This document shows positions 1-12,891 of a DNA stretch of 64,000 nt, one piece after another. Position 1 is the first letter of the stretch. Every line of letters starts with the position of its first letter. The DNA is from Elysia chlorotica (taxonomy: Eukaryota > Mollusca > Gastropoda > Plakobranchidae): the NCBI GenBank assembly GCA_003991915.1, contig RQTK01000143.1:66417-130416 (forward strand), given 5' to 3'. Both the position numbers and the translations under genes were made by a program. The notes beneath the pieces are model-generated. The model was not told the DNA's origin and did no database searches. It saw only the letters and a program-made list of their open reading frames with translations.

Positions 1-362
1 CCAATGATAGATAGAATTTCAGTTTATTTTATGCTTATCTTATGAAAATTCAGTGGAAACTTCCTTATCCCTTGGGAATGTGAAGAAGGATATTTTCCTT
101 TGCAGTTATCTTTGTAAAAAGCATTTGTACAGTGGATGTGCCAGAATGTACAGTTACTAGCCATGTTTGTTGACGCTGTCAGTCGGGCAGACCCCAATCT
201 TGAACAAAGGGAGATCACTCTCAGAGTAAGCTCAGTAAAATCATGGAGTTAACATCTTAATATTGGTGACTTTGGTTATATAATTGCTAAAAGTCATATG
301 AACACATCAGTAACTTTCCTATGTGGTTCGAATTTGAACTCTTTTACTTTTACCCCCATCAG

Positions 363-1956
363 ATCACAAGCCCAGTCCCGTAAGGAATCTTTTGATAGCA
401 CAGTGAGCTCTGATGGTCCCACGGAACTAATCAGAACACGCACGCTAGACACAGTTCATCTCAAGTTCAACTTGGAAGCTGGTTCATTACTACCTCTGGC
501 CCTCAGGTAACTAGAACATCTGTAGACTTATTATGGTGGCTCCTTCTGATATGATTTTTTTTTTTCATTATTTAGTTTAATAAGCCTATTAATCTCGCTT
601 TATTTTTTTTTCTTTTGATTCGCGACTTTGAAAGATACTGTTTGAAAAGGAAATTGATCTTGAAATTTTTTTTTTCTTTTTAGCTTTTAATTTATCTCTC
701 TAAGTATGTGTCTATTTATGAGATTCAACATTCAAATTCATTCATTTTGTTCTTTCATTTCTGTAGGGGACGTTTAAAGCATGGTCGACACTTCACATTC
801 AAAGGCATTATGAATGACATAGCAATAACTCTAGTCTCGTCCTCTGTGATTGGTTCAATAACAGACGAAGAACATCCTTTTGCTGCACATGGCACATGGC
901 TGCAGGTGAGTACAACTTGCATAATGGATCTAGCCTTGAATGCACTATGGAACTCTTTCACAACTCTATTGTAAAATTTTCTGTGCTTTATTGTTTTATT
1001 TTGTTGTTTGCCTTTGTTTAAAGGATAGAAAAACATAATACAAGAAGATTTTTAATTATGAGCAGCATAAGGCCTAGCTATTTCTATGAAGACTTTGCTA
1101 TTCTAGGTACTCCTCTCTACAAGCTTTTCAAATTCCGTGTACAATAAGGTTATAATTTGAGTGTGGAGCCACTTGTTTTTTTTTCAACCAAATTAGGTAT
1201 TCGACTACATTTTTGTTTTTGTTTTGTTGGTGTTTTTTTCAATTATCAAAAAGAAAAGGGTCGATTTTGTCTAAGAAAATTCAAAATCTAGATTTTTTTT
1301 TCAGTTTATTATGACATTTAATTTTTTTTTGTTGTTGTTGCAAGTACCGATTCTTTTTTCAATGCTTATTAAATGTGGAAAAGTTTTGAATCAGTACATC
1401 AGAGTAAAGCTGTAACCTTTTCATTTAGGTTCTCATTCAAGATGAAGCTTTGGAGGATATGATAATGGATTTAGATGAACTTTCAAGACCTGATGACGTG
1501 AGTGTATTCATCATAAAATTAGGTTTTGTCATTAGATAAGCAATTTTAATAGCTCTATGAATTCATAAGAGCCTTATAAATCTTTCCTTTTTTATCTGAA
1601 CAAATTGGAAATAGGAAAAACATAAATTCTATCAGAGGTTCTAAGGGGATGACTTGTAAAAAGCTCATATTTAATCTGGATTTCAGAAAGACCCTACACC
1701 TTAAAAATGTAATGAAATAAAGTCAACCATACTACTACAATCCTTGCATGACTAAAGAAGCTAGCGTTGTTTTAATGGCGTCTTTAAATCTAAATTCACT
1801 CATGGAAATGCTAGTAGAACCTGCCAGTATTTCCGAGTGGTTGTTTTTCATAAAAGGCATATTTGTTTTCCTCTTATGTTTCAGATTCTCTGCCCCAAAA
1901 CTTACAGTTGGCCTGAGAAGAGGTTGTGTATCACCATCTTGCCAGACGAGAGCTAG
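363..1956 (+). CDS. SUFU: Suppressor of fused (SUFU), last four coding exons, 5'-truncated by window
   Basis: SUFU is the cytoplasmic/nuclear inhibitor of GLI/Ci transcription factors in Hedgehog signalling. Exons read from splice sites: 363-506, 767-905, 1429-1497 and 1885-1956, with matching phases and a TAG stop at 1954-1956. The joined product is about 140 residues. It carries the SUFU C-terminal signature in order: SRKES, LIRTR, VHLKFN, LRGRLKHGRHFTFK, EEHPFAAHGTWLQ, then YSWPEKRL and a C-terminal ILPDES. This matches the end of vertebrate SUFU (family length about 480 residues), though the vertebrate protein runs a few residues further. Everything N-terminal, including the first part of the fold, lies upstream of the window; 1-362 is intron. 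The exon at 363 has an alternative in-frame acceptor at 376. The identity is recognised from family knowledge; the exon ends are seen in the sequence. Confidence 0.93.
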
Positions 1957-4900
1957 TGACTGAGACAGGATTTTTTTTTTTTTTAACGGATATTGTTTCT
2001 CATCCAAACAAAGAACAGACAATTCTATAACAATGTGTCATTCAGGAGAGTGGTCAACAAATAACAAAAAATATCTCTGAAATGATTGGTCATGGTTGTG
2101 AAAATTGCTCTTAGTTGTTATGTTATGGATCTGTTAAAGACACCATTGTGATAAGGGAAAGCAAGAAAACACTTTCATAAGAGTATTAGTTGCCAGAAAA
2201 TATAAGCTGCAAAGCATTTTAAAGTTCTGAAGTGGTTTGTTTGATTTTTGTGTCTGACAAAACTGAACAGGCATCTATTGTAGCTGGACCAAATCTTTTA
2301 GGTAAACCACTTCCGGCACAAATTTGTAGAGTTCAACCTTAGAAGACAGTATTGAGGTTCTTTTACTATGATCGGGAACTGACATGAGAGTATTACTATT
2401 ATCCTAATTTTTTTTTTTCTTGTATGTTCAGCAAAGCATGTAAAAACATTTACCTAAGACTTCTCAGTTACTTGCTGATATTCTCCACCACAAGTTTACA
2501 GACTGGTGACTGCTTGGTAAATCATGGACATTGGAATTTTGTCCCACCACAGCCATAAGACTGAGTTTGAAAATAAACCTCAAGTTATTACGACAGTTAA
2601 ATTCAGTCACATGTTAACATAGTTGGGTTTTTTTCTAATAGCAAAGCTACTAACACTTTAAAGAGACACCCTTGAAATTTGTATCCTGCTAAACAAGATT
2701 AGTTGGATTTTTTTTTTATCATTTTTAATAATTTTGGTAGGGTTGTATACTAGAAAACATGAAGTATTTATTTTTAATTATCCTTCACTTAATGTGACAC
2801 ATATTTTTGCGGGTCTGTTTTTTTTAGTTCGTATATGTATCAAAAGCAATTCAACATTATTTTTAATGCCAGCTAACACAGTTGTCTTTATAGTCTCATC
2901 AACTTTGTTAAAAAAAATTAGGTCTTCAATTAGTTTTAGCTGTTAAATGTACCTAAAGTCTTTCGAGTTTGGACATTGAGATTTTTTACTTGTGGTTCAC
3001 CATCAGAGATCACTTACTTCACATCTCTTTATATTTTCAATGTTCATTTTCATAAATCCATACCTAAGTAGATCATACTGAGCCATGCATTTGTTTATAC
3101 AGCCTGGCAATTTTTCAACTTTTGATGAGTATAATCAAAGCAGGGATATGTTTTCTTTAAAAGTTTGGTTTAAACCTTTCTGCTAAATTAAGGAACAGGT
3201 AGATTATGCAATGTTATTTTGTCAAAGCTTTATAAATTAGTAAAAACCTCAACAAGTGTGTGTAAAATCTTTAGCCCACCTGGAAATAAGAGATGGCGGG
3301 GTGTTGGTTGCTTAGCCTCCAACACTATATAAGCTACATTGTGGACAGGTCTCAAGACTGTTTTATAATTTTTGGACAGGTCTCAAGACTAATGTCTTAC
3401 AATTTTATGTGTTGCTACAATTGTTTTATTATAATTTATATGGTTCATTTCGACATCATAATAAATCTTGCTTTGAACTTTGTCAGCCTACACAGGGAAC
3501 TGAGGGTAGATGTCATTATACATGTGTATGATGAATATGTATATATAGGATTTGTTAGGTTGGACTACTTACAGTTGCTTCACAGTAATAGGCTCAATGA
3601 TGAAATTTAAATCCCCACCTCTAACTTCAATCTTCCTAAAGCCCTAATATAAAATAGGAAACTTGGAAGGGCCGGTTTTGCATTTATCATGGTTTCTGTC
3701 TATATTCCTCCAGCAATCCTTTTATGTCACCAATAATTTGTGTCTTTTGCATAATATCCTGTTTTTCACTTGACTTGGTTTGCATTTCTTATCAGACCTA
3801 AGCTTACTGAACTGAATCATGTTTGAACAGATGCCAAAGAAATACAACTATTGCTGAAGTTTTATGCATGCGCTAAATCTCTGTAGGGATGGTGCGATTT
3901 GAAAGGTTTTAAAAAAAAAATTGAAGCGTTTTTGTACATAGACTTAGAGTGGTGCATGTTTGAAAATACACAGAATGCTATTTTCTATTTGAAACTATGA
4001 TTCAGTGCAGTGAGAAATACAGATTTGAGCTGTGAATGGGGAACATATGAAATTTGTAAGAATAGACTGTGCCTCTCGCGACTGCAATGGTCACATGATT
4101 TTAGGTATTTTAATTTTGTCATGAATGGCAGTCATTGAGGTACTGATTTTTCTCTTTCTACGAGAAATGTAAAGTTACCCTGTATTTAAAAGTTTGCCAG
4201 GTGAGTCGTAACATCTGCTGTTGTATAAAATTACAGATATTTACAAATTGGTGTGTTGTTTTTTTTCGCTATAACTAAATGATGTACTGAGTAAATGGAA
4301 CTTTGTGCCTTGAATTGTATTCAAACTTAGAGCATTCAAGAAGGGCTGCTTTTTATTATATAATAAAAGTTAGACTGTGCCCATACTTTGAATCTTATGT
4401 TGTACATTTATGCTCTTGATCACAAAAATTAGGAGGAAAATTTACTGTCTTCAATTTTTTTGAATACTATTTTTAGGTACTATTTTTTATGCATGTACAA
4501 CATATGTATTGTGTTTATGTTATTGTTATGGTTTGCATTGTTGCACAACACTTTTTTCATAGTAAACCCATGTTCGTATCCACAGTGTAGCAAAGCGCAC
4601 AAAAAACTTACAGATGTCATCCCTGGGTGTTTTGTTTTTTTTAATATCATTTTCTCTGTTCAAATAAACTTTGCAATTAAATGGATGTCATAAGTTATCT
4701 AGAAAGTTATACTGTAGTAAGACTTGCAGCCTATACACAGAGATGATACTTTTGAATGAGCTTTAAAGGTTCTTGTATGTTTTTTTAAGGTTTACATTGT
4801 TTCCATGTATTATAATTACTGCCATAATGATTAATTTGTCAAATATAACATTATGGGACAGGTTGGCATCCACCATCACTGCATCAAAACCTTTCTCATT

Positions 4901-5265
4901 ATTTGTATGGATTATCATTTTTACTCTGCATTTTATTTATTTATTTTATTATTATTGTTGAACTTTTATACAGCACACCTGGAGACGCAAAAATGTAAAA
5001 AGTTTTGTTTAGGGTTATTTGCTTGTGGTTTGCATGGAACCCTGAAATTATATCCTGCATGATGAAGCATGATAGATTTGAAGAAAACACTTTTCCAGAT
5101 CTAATTATTGTTTGTATATCCAAGTGAAAAAAACTCTTGTGATCTAAATATTTAGGATTATGAGCAACATTAAACTAAGTTTGTACCTTTCAAGTTTAAT
5201 GATCACAAATTTTTAGGCGGTTGACAAGCAATGGAAAAACCATCAACACTTGGCATCACAACAAA
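1957..5265. other. SUFU 3' UTR/flank, non-coding
   Basis: The region is AT-rich with no supported coding exon. The first canonical AATAAA after the SUFU stop is at 2572-2577, so the 3' UTR is at least about 600 bases if that signal is used. Later AATAAA-like sites make a longer UTR possible. A partial minus-strand SINE 3' end lies at about 3310-3405. The short open frames here have no recognisable domain and look like chance. Confidence 0.6.
3310..3405 (-). repeat. SINE 3'-end fragment, with an internally repeated segment
   Basis: The complement matches the tail shared by other copies in this window (see 25275-25480, 40785-40910, 63815-64000). The shared features are a cytosine-poor 'AACACATAAAATTGT' stretch, the CAGACNTYAGTCTTG core and a terminal GTCCACAATGTAGC-like end. 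The GGACAGGTCTCAAGACT segment occurs twice about 30 bases apart, so the end was locally duplicated. Confidence 0.6.
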
Positions 5266-5271
5266 CTTTTA

Positions 5272-5436
5272 ATTATGATCAGGTTTATAGCTAGACCTAA
5301 CATAAAAAAGGTTAATGATCAGGTTTATAGCTAGACCTAACATAAAAAAGGTTAATGATCAGGTTTATAGCTAGACCTAACATAAAAAGGTTAATGATCA
5401 GGTTTATAGCTAGACCTAACATAAAAAAGGTTAATG
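5272..5436. repeat. 39-40 bp minisatellite, 4 units
   Basis: Four head-to-tail units, each containing GATCAGGTTTATAGCTAGAC and then CTAACATAAAAAAGG. Within a unit, AGGTTTA and TAGACCT are complementary apart from one G-T pair and flank a TAGC loop, so each unit can fold as a short hairpin on transcription. Confidence 0.9.
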
Positions 5437-6081
5437 GCTAGACCAAACCATAGAAAAAATGTAGTAAAAAAACTAAAATGAATGGTCTTTTTTCTAAAAA
5501 AAAAAAATGTTCACTTTTGGATAATTTTATGCAGTACTGTTAAAACATGTTTTTATTGTACATTGTAATTTTTTGTATGCAAAACATGTTGGCATAAAAA
5601 AGTTTCATTAAAAATTAGTGGCAAAATATATATTTCATGTTCTTGAAATTTGAATGATTGCATTATTTGTATATGAATAAAAAAAAATTAATATCAATTT
5701 AACTGATGTCTGACTTAAGTTGGTTTATATACTTCATGATCTAGAGGTGTATGTATTACACATGTATTGTTTAAATGTCTAGAACTATAATGATGTGGTA
5801 ATTTTTGTGAACATGTACAGTCAAGAAGCTATTAATGTATTTAAATCTGAGAAATTTATTGCAGGTAATTTTAAAATTGGTAGCATTTTCTCTTGCTGCT
5901 TTTTGGAGATAAAATGAGAAAAAAAATATACACACATTTTATACTAATGATTTAGATTTTGATTCAACTTTAATCTTGTTTATAAAATGTCATTTGCAGC
6001 TAAGAAGTGCATGTGAACATAAACATATCTGCAGGGGATATAAGTTTGCCAGGTTGGCAATGCTAATAAGAAGCTCTTTCA

Positions 6082-6405
6082 CAAAAAGGTTAATGATCAG
6101 GTTTATAGCTAAACCTAACATAAAAAAGGTTAATGATCAGGTTTATAGCTAGACCTAACATAGAAAGGTTAATGATCAGGTTTATAGCTAGACCTAACAT
6201 AGAAAGGTCAATTATCAGGTTTATAGCTAGACCTAACATAAAAAGGTTAATGATCAGGTTTATAGCTAGACCTAACATAAAAAGGTTTATGATCAGGTTT
6301 ATAGCTAGACCTAACATAAAAAAGGTTAATGATCAGGTTTATAGCTAAACCTAACATAAAAAAGGTCAATGATCAGGTTTATATCTAGACCTAACCATAA
6401 AAAAT
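6082..6405. repeat. 39-40 bp minisatellite, 8 units
   Basis: Same unit as 5272-5436, expanded to eight copies. Several units are 39 bp, a multiple of three, which is why frames stay open on both strands (repeating MLGLAINLIINLF on minus). These open frames are a by-product of the repeat length, not evidence of protein. Confidence 0.9.
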
Positions 6406-7215
6406 GTACATGTAGTAAAAAAAACTAAAACGAATGGTCTTTTTTCTAATTAGAAAAAAAAAAGTTCAATTTTGGATCATTTTATGCAGTACTGTTAAGA
6501 CAATTTTTTTTTATTGTACATTGTAATTTTTTGTATGCAAAACATGTTGGCATAAAAAAGTTTCATTAAAATTAGAGGCAAAATATATCATATTTCATGT
6601 TCTTGAAATTTGAATGACTTCATTATTTGTATATGAATAAAAAAAGATGAATATCAATTTAACTGGTGTCTGACTGAAATTGGTTTTATGCTTTATGATC
6701 TAGAGGCGTATGTATTTCACATGTATTGTTTAAATGTCTAAAACTATAATGATGTGGTAATTTTTGTGAACATGTGAAGTCAAGAAGCTACTGATGCATA
6801 TAAATCTGAGAAATTTATTGCAGGTAATTTTAATATTGGTAGCATGGTACTCTCTATTTTCCCTTGCTGCTTTTTGGAGATGAAATGAGTTAAAAAGATT
6901 GAAGTTTAAAGACACGTATTTGCGAGTTGAGTTTTGCTGCAACACAGAGGAAGAGGCTTCATCTTACATGCAATTGTGTCATTATTTTGCATGTGACTGA
7001 TGCTGAAACTGAAATAGGCTGTTAAATACTTAATATAATATATACACATATAGTTATGATTTAATCATTTAGATTTTGATTCAACTTTTATCCTGTTTAC
7101 AAAATTTCATTTGCAGCTTAGAGGTGCATGTGATCATACACATATCTGCAGGGGATATGAGTTTGCCAGGTTCGCAATGCTAATAAGAAGCCCTTTCACT
7201 TCAATATAAAAGGTT

Positions 7216-8501
7216 AGGAGCCTGGTTTCTGTTTGAGTGTAGGTTAGGGAATTTTCTTCAAGATAGTTGTAATGAAACAGACGTTAAATCTACTTTTGTC
7301 CTTAATAATAATATACTAAAAATTTAAGTCTGTAAGTGTAGCACTTTATAAAAAGAGGTAAATCTCTATAAATTCAAGATAGTTACAAAATTCCCAGTGC
7401 TTTTGCCTCTTTTTTTTTTTCTTCTAACATTTCACCTATATTGAAAGTCTTTAGAAGTGGAAAGATGAAGAGAGCAAGAGGTTTACAGACAAAAAAGATC
7501 TGGGATTGACTAGGAAGATGCACTGGGATAGGCATGGTTGAAGGCCTTGAAATTTTTTCTGGGGTTATCTTAAAGTTTTAAAATATTCACTTAATTGAGC
7601 TAATTAAAGACAATCTTAGGAAAACTCAGAAGTTTCAAGACAGTAAAACAAGGGTCTACCTCTTGAGTTTGCAACATTGTTTAATACATGTATGATCGAA
7701 TGTTTTATAATGTACATTAATGGGCATGATAAAAACATAAAATGAGGATCTTTACTGAAAATAACCAATATGTAAGAAACATTTTTGGGAGCACATGTAT
7801 ACTAAAAAGTCTTTACTTAGTATGTTACAGTCAGACCCAGAAACTAACCATTGTCAGGAAATGCTCAAACATTTCAGTCAAACCCAGGTATTCCTAGAAC
7901 CAATAAAACAGGAATTGCCTGAGATCACTTAATTTTTTAAAGCATTTTCTGAAAGTGACGTTTTGGGCTAAGACTGTACTGTAACAAATAGATGCTGAAA
8001 AGGAGATCAACACCATTCTTTGTGTTTATTTACCATTTTGCATTTTTTCCCCCTACACCAAACATTGATAAGCCTGAGTCTAATTTTTCCATGCAACCAG
8101 ATGTAATTGGATTTTTAACAAGAAGCTTCCATTTGTACAGTGTTTAATTTAATTCTCATTTTTGTAAAGTACTAAATTTAAAAAAAATTAGGCCCATCAA
8201 TTATTTTGTGAATAGAGCTAATAATAAAAAATCATCTAAACAGCATGAATGAAGTACTCAGACTAATAGCAACATGCACTCATTAATTTCGTTAGGATAA
8301 GGACAGAAGTCTACAAAAACAATAGCTTAGAGTAGGAAAAAAACTCATCTTCATATTTATACAAACTTACAAAATCCTGAAACATTAACAAATCTGTACA
8401 ATTACACAACAGCAGTGAGAAGTGAGACATTTAACTTTACAGCATTCTATTTGACTGGGAATAACAAAGGTTCAACATGTCTTCAACTATTGTTATTGTT
8501 C
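7216..8501. other. BOD1L1-like 3' UTR and intergenic flank
   Basis: Convergent 3' ends meet here. On the minus strand a canonical AATAAA (TTTATT at 8025-8030) lies about 470 bases past the BOD1L1-like stop and is the best poly(A) signal candidate. The remainder is AT-rich and without recognisable features. Confidence 0.5.
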
Positions 8502-11500
8502 TTATTCTGTATTTGAAGGAGCAGAAGAATTCTCTGTAGAACCCGTCCTACTCCGTTTAGCCTCACTCTGCATTTGCTCGTCACTACCAGCAGTGTCTTC
8601 ATTGTCATCTAATTTCCTTTTCTTAGCATCTGAAGCTGCGTTTGTTTCTTTTATTTCCGAGGGTGATGAAGCTGGCTGTTCTTCTTCAGTCTGATCTTTC
8701 TGATCAACACTACAGGATGGTTGTGTCTCTCCAACAGTCTGGGTCGTGGTTGGTTTATTGCTATCACTATTCATTTGCTCCTCCTTGTCTGAAACCGTAG
8801 GACTGTCAGAAGTTTGTTTCATTTCTGTCTCCGTTTGCTTGAAGCTTGTATCAGGGTCAGTTGTCTGCTCTTCTGTACTTGGCTGAGCAGTCTCTGACTG
8901 AGATACGTCTGTTGGTCCTGGCTCATCAGACGGTTCTGTTAATTTGGGCTGGTTGGTCTCCACAGCTAGCTCTGATTGGGACATTGGTTGGTTTATTTCC
9001 ACAACTAGCTCTGACTGTTTTGAGTGTGTTGGTTCAGGTTTAATATCCTGGGCCAGCTCTGACTGTTTCACGTCTATTGCCTCCAGTTGACTGGTCTCCT
9101 GGGCTAGCTCTGACTGTTTCATGTCTATTGTCTCCAGTTGACTGGTCTCCTGGACTAGCTCTGACTGTTTCATGTCTATTGCCTCCAGTTGACTGGTCTC
9201 CTGAGCCAGCTCTGACTGTTTCACGTCTATTGCCTCCAGTTGACTGGTCTCCTGGGCTAGCTCTGACTGTTTTGTGTCAATTGCCTCCAGTTGACTGGTC
9301 TCCTGGGCTAGCTCTGACTGTTTCATGTCTATTGTCTCCAGTTGACTGGTCTCCTGAGCCAGCTCTGACTGTTTCATGTCTTTTGCCTCCAGTTGACTGG
9401 TCTCCTGGGCCAGCTCTGACTGTTTCATGTCTATTGCCTCCAGTTGACTGGTCTCCTGGGCTAGCTCTGATCGAGATGGTTCTGTTTGTTCGAGTTTGGT
9501 GTCTGACGCAGGCTGACTAATGTTATCAAGCATCTCAACACTTTCTGAGTTTGAACTTTCACGCTGGTGAGAAAGAACACTCTCATTGTTGTGTGTGTCT
9601 AGGTCTCCAGAAGTCAAGTCTGTTTCACTTCTATCTTCCTTTGCTGTATCCCTGTCGCTAGAGACTCCTTGTTCATCATTACTAGAATCAGGCAGAACAA
9701 TGTCTGAATTTCCTGCTCTTTCAGAAGATTGTGATTGATGGCTATCGACTAACCCAACTTGCAGATTTGCTGAATCCTCCGGTAAAGATAATGCTGTATC
9801 AGATGATTGGTGACCTTTCTGCTGTTCTGATTTTTTAGGTCGTTTGGCTTCACTTTGTTTGGACTCATCATTGACCTCTGGGCCTTTTGGTTGAACATTT
9901 TCAGCTTCAACTGGGTATTGGATTGAAGGAATGTAAGGTGAAGATGATGAAGCTGGGATGACTAATGCATCAGATTCAGCTTTACACGAATCTAAGTTTG
10001 ATAATGAATCTGGCTGGCGTGGTGATACAGACGGTTCTGTTAATTTGGGCTGGTTGGTCTCCACATCTAGCTCTGATAGGGACATTGGTTGGTTAATTTC
10101 CACAACTAGCTCTGACTGTTTTGAGTGTGTTGGTTCAGGTTTAATATCCTGGGCCAGCTCTGACTGTTTCGTGTCTATTGCCTCCAGTTGACTGGTCTCC
10201 TGGGCTAGCTCTGACTGTTTCATGTCTATTGCCTCCAGTGGACTGGTCTCCTGGGCTATCTCTGACTGTTTCATGTCTATTGCCTCCAGTTGACTGGTCT
10301 CCTGGGCCAGCTCTGACTGTTTCGTGTCTATTGCCTCCAGTTGACTGGTCTCCTGGGCTAGCTCTGACTGTTTCGTGTCTATTGCCTCCAGTTGACTGGT
10401 CTCCTGGGCTAGCTCTGACTGTTTCATGTCTATTGCCTCCAGTTGACTGGTCTCCTGGGCCAGCTCTGACTGTTTCGTGTCTATTGCCTCCAGTTGACTG
10501 GTCTCCTGGGCCAGCTCTGACTGTTTCGTGTCTATTGCCTCCAGTTGACTGGTCTCCTGGGCCAGCTCTGACTGTTTCGTGTCTATTGCCTCCAGTTGAC
10601 TGGTCTCCTGGGCCAGCTCTGACTGTTTCGTGTCTATTGCCTCCAGTTGACTGGTCTCCTGGGCTAGCTCTGACCGTTTCATGTCTATTGTCTCCAGTTG
10701 ACTGGTCTCCTGGGTCAGCTCTGACTGTTTCATGTCTATTGCCTCCAGTTGACTGGTCTCCTGGGCTAGCTCTGATCGAGATGGTTCTGTTTGTTCAAGT
10801 TTAGTGTCTGACACAGGCTGACTTATGTTATCAAGCATCCCAACACTTTCTGAGTTTGAACTTTCACGCTGGTGAGAAAGAACACTCTCATTGTTGTGTG
10901 TGTCTAAGTCTCCAGAAGATGTCAAGTCTGTTTTACTTCTATCTTCCTTTACTGTATCCCTGTCGCTAGAGACTTCTTGTTCATCATTACTACTAATACT
11001 AGAATCAGGCAGGACAATGTCTGAATTTCCTGCTCTTTCAGAGGATTGTGATTGATGGCTATCGCCTAACCTAACTTGCAGACTTGTTGCATCCTCTGGT
11101 AAAGATAATGCTGTATCAGCCTCAGAAGATTGACCTTTCTGCTGTTCTGATTGTTTAGGTCGTTTGGCTTCACTTTGTTTGGACTCTTCATTGACCTCTG
11201 GGCTTTTTGGTTGAACACTTTCAGCTTCAACTGGGTATTGGATTGAAGGAATGTTAGGTGAAGATGATGAAGCTGGGATGACTAATGCATCAGATTCAGC
11301 TTTACACGAATCTAAGTTTGATAATGAATCTGGCTGGCGTGGTGATGTGGCATGTTTCTCCTGATTTTCTTCACATGTCGCGGAGATGAGGTTAGACCCA
11401 TTGTTCCTTTCCGTTACTAAGGAATTACTTTCTTCAGGGTATGTTCCTGCTGAATTGTGAGTCTGGGCCAGACTAAGACTAGAGGGCTGCGTTTCTGATG

Positions 11501-12891
11501 ATGATGAAGGTGTCAATGCCACTTGGGGCACAGCTGACATGACATGCAAATTACTTCCAGAGAGCTGGCTTGGTTCATGAGAAGCAGCTTCGTGGGACTC
11601 CTGTGCTTTGGTTGACTCCTCTGGTCTGTCCTGACCTTCAACTGTTCTCTGAGGCAAAGGCGTGTCAGAGTGGTCCATCTCATCACTGATCTCGCCCTCT
11701 TCCTGCTCACTGGACAGGCTGCGACGAGCGACCCGGTGAGAGTCACGGACACCAGCAGGGCTGGGAGGTTCTAGTGGGGATCGTGGCTCTGTGCTAGGGG
11801 GCTCCGGCGGAGGGGCAGGTGGGTCCTCTGGATCAGGGGGGAGTGGAGGCAGGGGGGGCTTGTCTGCCGGGAACGGAGGGAAGTCATCAGGCAGCGGAGG
11901 CTGGAAGCCATCGATATCCTCGGGCAGGGGTGGTAACTCTGACGGGGACACAGGTCTGTGAGGTGAGAACCCAGTTTGCTCCAGCGGGCCTTGGAACTCT
12001 GGAAACTCACCTGAGGATATTGAGCTGCCGGCAGGAGATATGGGCGGTCTCTCGATCGACTGCTCATCGTCATCTTTCTGTGGGAGCTCCTTCAATTCTT
12101 TAGCAGCAGAGGAGTTCAGGCGAGTGGGGGAGTAGATGAGATCACTGGACGAAATGGAGTCTTTCCCAGGGGAGTCGGTTCTTTTCCTCTTCTTTTTCCG
12201 TGAGGATGAAGTGGAACAACTGGAAGACGATTTGCGTCCACTGGGAGGAGATCTTTTCCTCTTGCCTGCTCCTTCTGTTGGTGCAGGCTCCTCGTCTGGA
12301 AAGTAAGGCAACTCGTCTGAAGAGATGGACTCATGTCCTGAGGAGAGCTCTCCAGGTTGTTTTTGGGGCTCCAGGGGGATTACAGGAATGTTCCCATAGG
12401 ACTTTACAGGTGAAGCTGTTTTCTCACGGCCAGTGAGTTTTCTGGAGGAGGAATGGCTGCCGACTGAAGTTCCCTGCCTCTTCCTGTCCCTCTTTCTCTT
12501 CCGCTTGGCAGATTTCTTCGAGTTGTGAGACCTTCTGGAGGACGGGGAGGAAGAACCAGAGCTTGATCGTGAATGTCTGGAAGAGGAGCTTCGAGATCGC
12601 GAAGAACACGATGATGATACAGGTGAAGGGGAGGATGTGCGTTTTTTGTACGCGGATGATACAGGCTTGTCCGACACTGAGGAATGGTGCCTCCTGGAAT
12701 GACCCTCTATTGGATACGGCAGCGGTGCCTCGTCTCGCAGTCTCACAGATGACCTGCTGTGTGAGCTCGCCTCAGACTCGATGCCGTCATATGACGACGC
12801 TGCAGGAGATTTAGCATGAGCAGGAGAGCTTTTATCGTGAGAAGTGCTGTATCTCATAGCCTGTGGTGGGAACGAGCCATGTACATTTGGA
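8502..12891 (-). CDS. BOD1L1: Giant last exon of BOD1L1-like gene (residues 1424-2886)
   Basis: A single uninterrupted frame of 1,463 codons including TAA at 8502-8504, entered through the acceptor CCTCAG at 12892-12897. Order within the exon: Ser/Arg-rich RS-like segment with KRKRKRDRKRQ basic cluster (about 12400-12700 on the plus map); alternating KRKR and ISSGEFPEF/ISSDELPYF acidic boxes; polyproline (11790-11900); EEGEISDEMDHS (about 11670-11700); then two tandem copies of a block of roughly 400 residues that differ mainly in repeat number; and an acidic/Ser-rich tail ending AKRSRTGSTENSSAPSNTE. The composition points to a disordered nuclear scaffold. Long final exons are usual in BOD1L1 relatives (family knowledge). 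Confidence 0.92.

Larger units (their letters stand above)
5270..7215. repeat. Roughly 1-kb tandem duplication (two copies), each headed by a 40-bp minisatellite
   Basis: Copy A (about 5270-6083) and copy B (about 6084-7215) share the same order of landmarks: the minisatellite; the ACTAAAAYGAATGGTC block; the TGCAGTACTGTTAA block; the TCTAGAGGYGTATGTATT block; and a closing CAGGGGATATRAGTTTGCC block. The copies are diverged by substitutions. B has extra sequence near 6885-7040, and its minisatellite is about twice as long. No coding capacity is supported. Confidence 0.85.
8929..11346 (-). repeat. BOD1L1: Coding tandem duplication in BOD1L1-like last exon (about 1.1 kb and 1.3 kb)
   Basis: Two head-to-tail copies, about 10028-11346 (N-terminal in protein) and about 8929-10026. 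Each begins with SPRQPDSLSNLDSCKAE and ends with VETNQPKLTEPS. They share NIPSIQYPVEAE-like, SDIVLPDSS, HNNESVLSHQRESSNSES and DIKPEPTHSKQSELVVEINQ segments. Both remain in frame. The size difference (about 220 bp) is mostly four extra 51-bp units in the N-terminal copy. Confidence 0.93.

Noticed and set aside
133..226. Possible additional SUFU exon ending ...DPNLEQREITLR before GTAAGC
   Set aside because: The phase does not fit the next exon's main acceptor, the acceptor at 131-132 is weak, and the residues do not match the SUFU region expected there.
6090..6348. Overlapping open frames on both strands with repeating MLGLAINLIINLF / RPNIERLMIRFIA
   Set aside because: They follow from 39-bp minisatellite units being a multiple of three; no start context, no domain, no splice support.
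9077..10804. Plus-strand open frames with PPVDWSPGLALTVSCLL repeats
   Set aside because: Antisense shadow of the 51-bp coding minisatellite in the BOD1L1-like exon.
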